Positions 1-5,326 of a stretch of 11,074 nt of DNA are shown here, one piece after another (positions within the stretch are counted from its first letter, which is position 1; each line of letters starts with the position of its first letter). The notes below the pieces were generated by a model, which searched no databases, was not told the DNA's origin, and saw only the letters and a program-made list of their open reading frames with translations. This DNA is from Campylobacteraceae bacterium. GTDB lineage: Bacteria; Campylobacterota; Campylobacteria; Campylobacterales; Sulfurovaceae. The DNA lies in assembly GCA_027026055.1 (NCBI GenBank), contig JALVPA010000151.1, forward strand, positions 1 through 11,074, given 5' to 3'. The translations under genes and the position numbers were made by a program.

Positions 1-639
1 CGTCAGGTGACCGTCGCGGGCAAAACGATACCGCTACCCAAACCCTTTATGGTGATGGCGACCCAAAACCCTATCGAACAAGAAGGCACCTATCCGCTCT
101 CCGAAGCGCAAAAAGATCGCTTTTTGATGCATGTGCATATCGACTATATCGATATGGAGTCCGAATACGAAATGTTGCAGCTTTTGCGTAAAGAGCGAGA
201 AGATTCGTCCGAAGTGGACGAGAAAATACCCGTTTCGGTAATTTTGGAAGCGCAAAGAGAGGTGAACGATATCCGTGTCGAGGAGGCGATCGGACGCTAT
301 ATCGTGGAATTGGTTTTTGCGACGCGTTATCCTTTGCGTTACAGCAGGCAACTTGAGGTGACGATCGATATCGGCGTCAGTCCGCGCGGTACCGTCTCCT
401 TACAAAAATGCGCTCAAGCCAGAGCGTGGTTACACGGTAAGGACGCCGTGCGGCTGGAAGACATCCATGCGATGATATACGATGTGTTTCGGCACCGTCT
501 CGTCATTTCGCAACATGCCGTTATGAACAACCGTACCGTCGACGAGGCAGTCAATGCGATACTCAAGCAAGTACCCATACCCGAAGGTCTCGATCCGTTG
601 GAGAGGGAAGCGGCAAAAAGGAGGATAGAAAACCTATGA
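1..639 (+). CDS. MoxR-family AAA+ ATPase, C-terminal part (5' truncated by window edge)
   Basis: The frame is open from base 1, so the true start lies upstream; the GTG at 7 is internal. MoxR ATPases are AAA+ chaperone-like proteins that hydrolyse ATP to mature or activate partner proteins, often ones with von Willebrand A domains. The visible part begins just before sensor 1 (ATQNP, bases 58-72) and has the typical EQEGTYPLSEAQKDRF stretch with the arginine-finger region. It continues into the C-terminal lid with a sensor-2 GVSPRG motif (bases 373-390) and a terminal FRHRL-type helix. Walker A and Walker B lie outside the window. The stop overlaps the next ATG (ATGA at 636-639), so the two genes are translationally coupled. 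The usual DUF58/VWA partner does not follow on this side. Family assignment is firm; the client is unknown. Confidence 0.9.
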   Translation, partial: RQVTVAGKTIPLPKPFMVMATQNPIEQEGTYPLSEAQKDRFLMHVHIDYIDMESEYEMLQLLRKEREDSSEVDEKIPVSVILEAQREVNDIRVEEAIGRYIVELVFATRYPLRYSRQLEVTIDIGVSPRGTVSLQKCAQARAWLHGKDAVRLEDIHAMIYDVFRHRLVISQHAVMNNRTVDEAVNAILKQVPIPEGLDPLEREAAKRRIENL

Positions 640-854
640 ATCCCTTTACCATTACACTCAAACCCGATACCGTGGAAAATCTTTTGGCCTTTTCGGAGTT
701 GCTCGGCAAAGATATCGATACGATGATCGAAGAGGCGTTGATGCGCTATTTCGAAGAGGAGCAACGTAAGCTGATAGAAAAAGGGATCGAAGAGGATGCT
801 TCGATGACCCATTTGGAGTATGACGAGTTTTGGGACGGGTTGGATATAGGGTAA
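636..854 (+). CDS. Small acidic ribbon-helix-helix-like protein (orphan antitoxin-like)
   Basis: This 72-residue protein starts at an ATG overlapping the MoxR stop by 4 nt, with a strong AGGAGG-type ribosome site at about 619-625. I do not recognise a named family. The N-terminus (TITLKPD, then two predicted helices ending in IEEALMRYFEEE) has the strand-helix-helix layout of RHH/CopG proteins. It lines up by eye with the antitoxin at 4238-4471 (TISFKSD ... IRRAVMHYKEN) with a two-residue shift. The tail carries aromatic and acidic residues (YDEFWDGLDIG), as toxin-wrapping antitoxin tails do. By hand count it has 19 Asp/Glu against 6 Lys/Arg, unusual for a DNA binder. No toxin-like gene is adjacent. 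It may be an orphan antitoxin, a MoxR adaptor or a small regulator; function is unknown. That it is a real gene is well supported by the coupling and ribosome site. Confidence 0.75.
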   Translation: MNPFTITLKPDTVENLLAFSELLGKDIDTMIEEALMRYFEEEQRKLIEKGIEEDASMTHLEYDEFWDGLDIG

Positions 855-906
855 CGAACGATAAAGAGTAGGGAGTAGGTCGAAGTAGGGTTGAGTGGTG
901 GTCAAT

Positions 907-1758
907 ATGCCGGACAAACGTTTTTTTTCGGAACTATTGGACGACGAGATAGTGACCGTGCGCTTTTTGACGCAAGGACAAATAGGCCCTATCTATCTGC
1001 TTGAGGGGTGCAAAGATCGCTATTTGCTGAAAACTTCCGAACCTTCGCACAACCTTCCCGTCGAAGCGTCGATGCTTGAGGATTTGGCGCGTTATGGGAT
1101 TCGCGTACCGAAAGTGTACGCTTATGCAAAGAGCTATCTGGTGACAGAATATATCGTATCGGTTTCCATGCCGCAAGAAAAGCGAGAAAAAGACGCCGCC
1201 GCGCTTTTGGCGAAACTGCATGCCGTAAGCAACGATGCACGTATGTACGGCTATTGGTACGATACGACCATCGGACCTTATGAACAAAAAAACGAGCAGA
1301 CACAGTACAACTGGGCGCTTTTTTACGCACAAATGCGACTGTTGCCGATGATGCGGCGGTGTCTCGAAAGCGATGCGATAGAAAGATCGGATGCGGTGCG
1401 TATCGAAGCGCTTTGCGATAGGTTGCATTTGCGTTTGAACTTGGCACGGATCACGCCTTCGTTGATTCACGGCGATTTGTGGAGCGGCAATATACTTTTT
1501 GCGCGCGAAGGTGCCGTAGCGATCGATCCCGCAATCTCTTTTGCCGATAGGGAGATGGAGCTGGCGTTTATCTTGATGTTCGATACTTTCGGAAAAACCT
1601 TTTTCGAACACTATAGTCGTGTCCACCCCTTAAGCGAGGATTTTTACGAAACGAAGGTGCCGCTCTATCAGCTCTACTATTATCTGGTACATGCTGCGAT
1701 TTACGGTAGAAGCTATTTACCCGGAGTACGACGATGTTTGGAGGCGTTAAAAGTATGA
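907..1758 (+). CDS. Fructosamine-3-kinase / ketosamine kinase family protein
   Basis: This protein belongs to the fructosamine kinase branch of the aminoglycoside-phosphotransferase fold, whose members phosphorylate sugar adducts on protein amines so that they fall off (deglycation). Numbered from ATG 907 (283 residues, near the usual ~288), the catalytic loop HGDLWSGN has His188, Asp190 and Asn195. The metal-binding IDP motif has Asp207 and is followed by the family-typical DREMELAF. The segment YWYDTTIGPYEQ and the C-terminal LYQLYYYLVHAAIYG are also typical. In-frame GTG codons at 895 and 898 are alternative starts; GTG 898 has AGGG 7 nt upstream, whereas ATG 907 has only a weak G-rich stretch before it. 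I prefer ATG 907 from protein alignment. The stop overlaps the next gene's ATG (1755-1758). The natural substrate in bacteria is uncertain. Confidence 0.85.
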   Translation: MPDKRFFSELLDDEIVTVRFLTQGQIGPIYLLEGCKDRYLLKTSEPSHNLPVEASMLEDLARYGIRVPKVYAYAKSYLVTEYIVSVSMPQEKREKDAAALLAKLHAVSNDARMYGYWYDTTIGPYEQKNEQTQYNWALFYAQMRLLPMMRRCLESDAIERSDAVRIEALCDRLHLRLNLARITPSLIHGDLWSGNILFAREGAVAIDPAISFADREMELAFILMFDTFGKTFFEHYSRVHPLSEDFYETKVPLYQLYYYLVHAAIYGRSYLPGVRRCLEALKV

Positions 1759-2249
1759 AACAAAAAGCGATAAAATGGCTTAAAGAAGCGGCGATATTGG
1801 CGGTATTGGTGGTTGTGCTGTCGGTCGGAGTAGGATGGTGGCGCGCGCCGAAACACGCCGAAACACAACCCATCCCTCAAACCTTAAGGCTTTACGACGG
1901 TACGACGTTTCGCTTTCGTAACGACGCGCCTTTGGTGATACATTTTTGGGGAAGTTGGTGTCCTGTCTGCCGTGCCGAAATCGATACGATCGAAAAGCTC
2001 TCCAAAGAAGTTCCCGTACTTACCGTCGCCGTCAAATCGGGCGAAGATGCCGAGATAGCACAATTTATGAAAAAGCACGGGTTGGACTTTGCGGTCTATA
2101 ACGATCGCGACGGAAGTATGGCGGCGCGTTACGGTGTGCAGGTCTTTCCCTCCACCCTTATCTACGACGCAAGCGGCACATTGCGCTTTTCGATGAGCGG
2201 CTATACCACCTATGCGGGATTTTTGGCGCGTTTGAATATGATACGTTGA
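1755..2249 (+). CDS. Membrane-anchored TlpA/ScsD-like thioredoxin-fold protein
   Basis: This is a 164-residue periplasmic thiol:disulfide oxidoreductase of the TlpA/ResA/ScsD type. One hydrophobic N-terminal anchor (about residues 13-30) is followed by a thioredoxin fold. The active site is WCPVC (Cys69, Cys72) and the cis-proline loop is VFPST (Pro132). The WCPVCRAE context and the following VAVKSGEDAEI stretch resemble ScsD, a protein linked to copper tolerance and disulfide handling. I chose ATG 1755 over the in-frame ATG at 1734: GGAGG at 1740-1744 is well spaced from it, and the anchor then sits in the normal place. The start overlaps the fructosamine kinase stop by 4 nt, so the two are coupled. 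Whether it reduces or oxidises substrates in vivo cannot be read from the sequence. Confidence 0.85.
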   Translation: MKQKAIKWLKEAAILAVLVVVLSVGVGWWRAPKHAETQPIPQTLRLYDGTTFRFRNDAPLVIHFWGSWCPVCRAEIDTIEKLSKEVPVLTVAVKSGEDAEIAQFMKKHGLDFAVYNDRDGSMAARYGVQVFPSTLIYDASGTLRFSMSGYTTYAGFLARLNMIR

Positions 2250-2274
2250 GATAAAAACGCTATGAAAATTTCAC

Positions 2275-2280
2275 TACAAT
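2275..2280 (+). promoter_or_regulatory. Candidate -10 box (TACAAT) for the porin gene
   Basis: TACAAT lies 55 nt before the porin ATG in the 86-bp gap after the thioredoxin-fold gene. A TTGAGA at 2246-2251 is too far away (23 nt) to be a normal -35. Epsilonproteobacterial promoters often lack a clear -35, so this is plausible but unproven. Confidence 0.35.
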
Positions 2281-2335
2281 AGATTTGTGCAAACGCCTTG
2301 TCTCTCGATTTTCATCGCAAAAAGGAGAAAAACGA

Positions 2336-3784
2336 ATGCGAACGGGTTATTTAAAAACGGGTATGACGATAGGTTTCGCTTTATCGCTAAGTACGATATC
2401 GCTTACGGCTTCGCAAAAGCTTATCGTCACGAAATCGGATCTCACCGACGAAGATCATCCTTACGAAACGGTCGTACATGAAGAGAGGACTTCAAATGGC
2501 AACATTCGAGAGGGCGGCTGGAAACTATCCGGCGATATTCGCGCCGGATATTTGAATTACGATTATAGCAACGCCCCGTCGCATTTCGATCCGGCAAGCG
2601 GTGCCGTCGTACCCGTCAACCCTGCCGTCAACAAAGGCCATGCCGATTCTCGAGGCTTTTATTTGATACCGAAGATCTCGATCGCTTCTGCGAATTACAA
2701 CGGTTTTAGTTTTAAAATCACGGGGGCGGGTGCGACCGACTTCGGCCTTAACGATTCGCTTTACGAACAGCGTAACTTCGTATTCGACCCCATGGAGCGA
2801 AAATCGTTTGCCATTTTACAAGAGGCGTATATGTCGTATGAAAGCCGAGACGGCGCCCATGCCTTCGTCGTCGGTGCGAAAGAGACGGTTACGCCGATGA
2901 TCGATGCGGACGATTGGTATATGCTCGCCAACAGCTTTCAAGGTGCGTACTATCTGAACAGACGTTTCGAACATATCACGTTCGCCGGAGGATACTTTTA
3001 CAAAATGGCGGGTGTATGGGACAGCGGTGCCGACGGTACGCAGTGGCATACGATGAGCGAGGCAAGTTTCGTCGATAGCGGTTATAAAAAGATAGGAGGC
3101 GACGAAGGTGTCTGGACAGGTGTTTTTCAATACGACGACGGTACGCACAACTTTCAAGTGTGGGATTACTATATGAAAGACTATTACAACACCTTCTTCG
3201 CGCAATACGACTATACCGGTAAAACGAAGAATTTTAGCTTCGACATGGGTGTACAATATATCGATTTTCGGGGTGTGGGCGGCTTGAAAGAGTACTATCG
3301 CGACGTGTTGGGAGGACGAGAGATAGACTACGGTATCTACTCCGTACGATTTAATGCTAAGCATGAAAACGGCTTTGATATCGCACTGGGCGCGTCGTTT
3401 TATACAGACGGCGACGGAACGGGCGATACCCTCGGAGCATGGGGCGGTTATCCCTATTTCGCCAACGGTATGATCTTTCACTTTTTCGAAGCGGGAAGTC
3501 TTCGCAATGCAAATTCCTACAAACTTCAGGTGGGATACGATTTTGCCAAGCAAGGTGTCGAAGGTTTGTGGGTCGGCGGCAGATATACCTACTTCGATCT
3601 CGATCCGCACTATGCCAAGTCTTCGCTTGAGGGTGAGGGACAGGAGTCTCAAAAGCTGTACGGTTTGCGTGTCGGCTACAATCATACGAGCGGCTTCTAT
3701 TTTACGGGTACGTACGAGTTTGCCGATCTCGACGGGCAGCCCGATATTTCCGCTTTAAGACTGATAGGCGGGTATAAATTTTAA
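2336..3784 (+). CDS. Outer membrane porin, Opr/OprD-like beta-barrel
   Basis: This 482-residue protein has an N-terminal signal peptide: basic start, hydrophobic core, likely cleavage after Ala25 (LTA|SQ). A short linker leads into alternating-hydrophobic, aromatic-rich strands beginning WKLSGDIRAGYLNYDY. It ends in LRLIGGYKF, with the terminal Phe expected for outer-membrane barrel insertion. The length and the opening motif match Opr-family porins common in Campylobacterota, which let small solutes cross the outer membrane. ATG 2336 is chosen because AAGGAG at about 2322-2327 precedes it and the signal peptide starts there. An upstream in-frame GTG (2285) would add 17 polar residues with no ribosome site. 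The gene appears to be its own transcription unit. The substrate cannot be told from sequence. Confidence 0.8.
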   Translation: MRTGYLKTGMTIGFALSLSTISLTASQKLIVTKSDLTDEDHPYETVVHEERTSNGNIREGGWKLSGDIRAGYLNYDYSNAPSHFDPASGAVVPVNPAVNKGHADSRGFYLIPKISIASANYNGFSFKITGAGATDFGLNDSLYEQRNFVFDPMERKSFAILQEAYMSYESRDGAHAFVVGAKETVTPMIDADDWYMLANSFQGAYYLNRRFEHITFAGGYFYKMAGVWDSGADGTQWHTMSEASFVDSGYKKIGGDEGVWTGVFQYDDGTHNFQVWDYYMKDYYNTFFAQYDYTGKTKNFSFDMGVQYIDFRGVGGLKEYYRDVLGGREIDYGIYSVRFNAKHENGFDIALGASFYTDGDGTGDTLGAWGGYPYFANGMIFHFFEAGSLRNANSYKLQVGYDFAKQGVEGLWVGGRYTYFDLDPHYAKSSLEGEGQESQKLYGLRVGYNHTSGFYFTGTYEFADLDGQPDISALRLIGGYKF

Positions 3785-3831
3785 ACAAAGCGGAGTAAAA
3801 TACGCCCGGACTTCGATATAAAGGAAAACGA

Positions 3832-4176
3832 ATGGATTCGATCCCCAATTGTCCGAAATGCGGTAGCGAATATACCTACGAAGACGGCGATTTGTATATC
3901 TGCCCGGAGTGCGCTTACGAGTGGAGCAAAAACGAAACGCCGGAAGAAGAGAACGCTTTGGTGGTGAAAGACGCCAACGGAAATATTCTCAAAGACGGCG
4001 ATACGGTGACGGTGATCAAGGACCTCAAGGTCAAGGGTAGCGCAAGCGGTATCAAAGTCGGTACGAAGATCAAAAATATCCGTCTTGTCGAAAGTAACGA
4101 CGGACACAATATCGACTGTAAAGTCCCCGGTGTCGGTGCGATCAAACTCAAGCAGGAGTTTGTGAAAAAGGCGTAA
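3832..4176 (+). CDS. yjdM: YjdM/PhnA-type zinc-ribbon protein
   Basis: At 114 residues this matches the ~111-residue YjdM (formerly PhnA) family end to end. The N-terminal zinc ribbon has CPKC (Cys7, Cys10) and CPEC (Cys24, Cys27). The C-terminal domain carries the family pattern VVKDANGNILKDGD followed by a KVKGS and GTKIKNIRLV stretch. The name 'alkylphosphonate utilisation protein' is historical: the gene was separated from the phosphonate operon and its role is not established. AAGGA at 3821-3825 precedes ATG 3832. A TAAAAT at 3796-3801 in the 47-bp gap after the porin could be a -10 box, but support is weak. No terminator is visible on either side. Confidence 0.88.
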   Translation: MDSIPNCPKCGSEYTYEDGDLYICPECAYEWSKNETPEEENALVVKDANGNILKDGDTVTVIKDLKVKGSASGIKVGTKIKNIRLVESNDGHNIDCKVPGVGAIKLKQEFVKKA

Positions 4177-4200
4177 AATGTCATAGGAAAGATTTTGTGT

Positions 4201-4206
4201 TATAAT
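4201..4206 (+). promoter_or_regulatory. Extended -10 promoter of the toxin-antitoxin operon
   Basis: A perfect TATAAT is preceded by TG one base upstream (TGTTATAAT, 4198-4206), which makes an extended -10. No good -35 lies 17 nt upstream (ATGTCA at 4178-4183), as is common with extended -10 promoters. It lies 32 nt before the antitoxin ATG, and the expected start point falls inside the palindrome at 4208-4225. Confidence 0.6.
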
Positions 4207-4207
4207 G

Positions 4208-4225
4208 GTATTACTTAAATAATAC
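4208..4225 (+). promoter_or_regulatory. 18-bp palindrome, likely autoregulatory operator of the toxin-antitoxin operon
   Basis: GTATTACTTAAATAATAC reads the same on both strands except for one mismatched pair (positions 7 and 12), so 16 of 18 bases are symmetric. It sits directly between the -10 box and the ribosome site of the antitoxin gene. RHH antitoxins usually repress their own operon by binding such inverted repeats, so this is the natural operator candidate. The symmetry is directly visible; its function is inferred. Confidence 0.6.
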
Positions 4226-4237
4226 GGAGTGATACTG

Positions 4238-4471
4238 ATGCATACGATAAGTTTTAAATCGGACGATGCGTTCTACGGAATGATAGAAGAGATGTCGAAA
4301 CGTCTTCAAACTTCCAAGAGCGAATTGATTCGCAGGGCGGTGATGCATTACAAAGAGAATCTGGAAAAAGAGAGTCTGAAAGAGCAGTTTAAACAGGCCT
4401 CGCTAAAAGTACGCAAACAGAGCCTTGAGGAAGCGGAATACTTTGACAATACGCTTGATGACGGTCTGTAA
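4238..4471 (+). CDS. Ribbon-helix-helix antitoxin of a MazF/PemK-type module
   Basis: This 77-residue protein has an RHH (CopG/MetJ-like) N-terminus: strand HTISFKSD, helix A (about residues 9-22), a turn at QTSKSE and helix B (LIRRAVMHYKENL). A charged tail ends in acidic and aromatic residues (EAEYFDNTLDDGL), as in antitoxins whose tail wraps the toxin. ATG 4238 is chosen because GGAG at 4226-4229 lies 8 nt upstream; an in-frame GTG at 4229 overlaps that site and is unlikely. Its TAA shares a base with the toxin's ATG (TAATG), the usual antitoxin-first coupling. It should bind both the toxin and the palindrome at 4208-4225. The RHH fold is judged by pattern; the toxin next door makes the role convincing. 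Confidence 0.85.
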   Translation: MHTISFKSDDAFYGMIEEMSKRLQTSKSELIRRAVMHYKENLEKESLKEQFKQASLKVRKQSLEEAEYFDNTLDDGL

Positions 4472-4818
4472 TGTTTCGAAGAGGTGAAATCTATCTCGCC
4501 AACCTCAATCCGAGAAAAGGAAACGAGGTGGGTAAAATAAGACCGGTATTGATTTATCAAAGCGATTTGTTAAACGCGTGCAAACATCCGACAAGTATCG
4601 TATTGCCGCTTTCTACTTCGCTTGTTGACGATGCTTTTCCTTTACGGTATCGTATCACTAAAAGAGGACATTTGGAAAAAGAGAGCGATCTTCTGTGTGA
4701 TCAACTTAGATCTTTGGATAGTCGTCGTATCATAAGCGAACTTGTCGCGACATTGAGCCTGCGAGAGATATTGGAAGTCGATCGACAGGTGAAATTGGTA
4801 TTGGGAATCGAATTTTAA
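4471..4818 (+). CDS. MazF/PemK-family toxin (mRNA endoribonuclease)
   Basis: This 115-residue protein spans the full PemK/MazF family. It has the N-terminal RRGEIYLANLNPRKGNEVGKIRP block and the CDQLRSLDSRRI segment before the last helix. MazF toxins cut RNA at short sequence-specific sites and are held inactive by the antitoxin. Arg24 in the KIRPV motif matches the catalytic Arg of Bacillus MazF. The catalytic Thr48 of that protein falls at Ser48-Thr49 here (IVLPLST), so the exact counterpart needs a structure-based alignment. Translation starts at the last base of the antitoxin stop. Nothing suggests truncation, so the module looks intact. The cleavage site cannot be predicted from sequence. 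Confidence 0.88.
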   Translation: MFRRGEIYLANLNPRKGNEVGKIRPVLIYQSDLLNACKHPTSIVLPLSTSLVDDAFPLRYRITKRGHLEKESDLLCDQLRSLDSRRIISELVATLSLREILEVDRQVKLVLGIEF

Positions 4819-4831
4819 GAGGAGAAACAGG

Positions 4832-5149
4832 ATGGAAATTCAAGCCCTAATAAAACAAATCGAATCGTCCCCGGCGGTTATGCTCTATTTCTCGGGAGAA
4901 CAATGCAACGTTTGTCATGCGCTCAGACCCAAGATCAAAGCCCTTTTCGATGAAAAATTCCCCAAGATCGCGCAAGTGTGGCTCGATGCACACGAACATC
5001 CGCAGATTGCCGCGCATTTTCACGTCTTTAGCGTACCGACATTGATCGTCTTTCTCGACGGGCGCGAATTTGTACGCGAAGGAAGGGCGATGAGCCTTGC
5101 CGCGCTTGAAGAGAAGATAGCTCGTCCTTATGCGCTTTTGACGGAGTAA
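4832..5149 (+). CDS. Small thioredoxin-family protein (CNVC active site)
   Basis: This 105-residue thioredoxin-fold protein has no signal peptide, so it is probably cytoplasmic. The active site is CNVC (Cys25, Cys28), in the context GEQCNVC rather than the classic WCGPC. The cis-proline loop is SVPT (Pro69), and the family-typical LIVFLDGRE strand follows. Length is normal for a single thioredoxin domain. It starts 13 bp after the toxin stop with GAGGAG at 4819-4824. No promoter is visible in the gap, so it is probably read from the toxin-antitoxin promoter or from further upstream. An intrinsic terminator follows. The non-classical motif means its substrate may differ from that of housekeeping TrxA. 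Confidence 0.85.
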   Translation: MEIQALIKQIESSPAVMLYFSGEQCNVCHALRPKIKALFDEKFPKIAQVWLDAHEHPQIAAHFHVFSVPTLIVFLDGREFVREGRAMSLAALEEKIARPYALLTE

Positions 5150-5154
5150 ATACT

Positions 5155-5184
5155 AAAAAGGGAGTTTTAAAAAGCTCTTTTTTT
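5155..5184 (+). terminator. Intrinsic terminator after the thioredoxin gene
   Basis: A run of A and G ending in GGGAG (5158-5164) can pair across a short AT-rich loop with CTC plus the following T run (5175-5184). Seven uninterrupted T residues close the element. The stem is AT-rich and includes G-T pairs, so it is modest in strength. Its place six bases after the stop codon supports the call. Confidence 0.55.
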
Positions 5185-5326
5185 CAAAATATTATGTTAA
5201 CCAAAATAAAAGAAATTTCGCAAGTGTGCCCGTAAATAGCTCTCAAATCGATTTTAAGCCCTTTTTTCTCCTTTTTTTGTAATCTTAATTCGATATAATC
5301 TAAGTACTTTTGTTTAAAGGAAAGTC
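5185..5326 (+). promoter_or_regulatory. gyrA promoter region with TATAAT at 5294-5299
   Basis: This AT-rich gap holds a perfect TATAAT at 5294-5299, preceded by a T-rich tract (5262-5279) instead of a TTGACA -35, the layout typical of epsilonproteobacterial sigma-70 promoters. The gyrA ATG lies 27 nt after the -10, with AAAGGA at 5316-5321. I see no RNA gene or open reading frame of note in the rest of the gap. Confidence 0.6.

Noticed and set aside
934..1626. 230-codon open frame on the - strand inside the fructosamine kinase gene
   Set aside because: The catalytic motifs of the kinase on the + strand explain the region; the antisense translation is of low complexity.
2262..2282. Tiny six-codon frame (MKISLQ) before the porin
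   Set aside because: Overlaps the candidate -10 box and has no ribosome site, so it would not be on the transcript.
2285..2335. 17-codon upstream extension of the porin from GTG 2285
   Set aside because: No ribosome site, polar residues before the signal peptide, and a strong AAGGAG exactly placed for ATG 2336.
2816..3685. 289-codon open frame on the - strand inside the porin gene
   Set aside because: The + strand encodes a clear signal peptide and beta-barrel; the antisense frame has no domain signature.
4229..4237. GTG 4229 as the antitoxin start
   Set aside because: It overlaps the GGAG ribosome site that is well spaced for ATG 4238.
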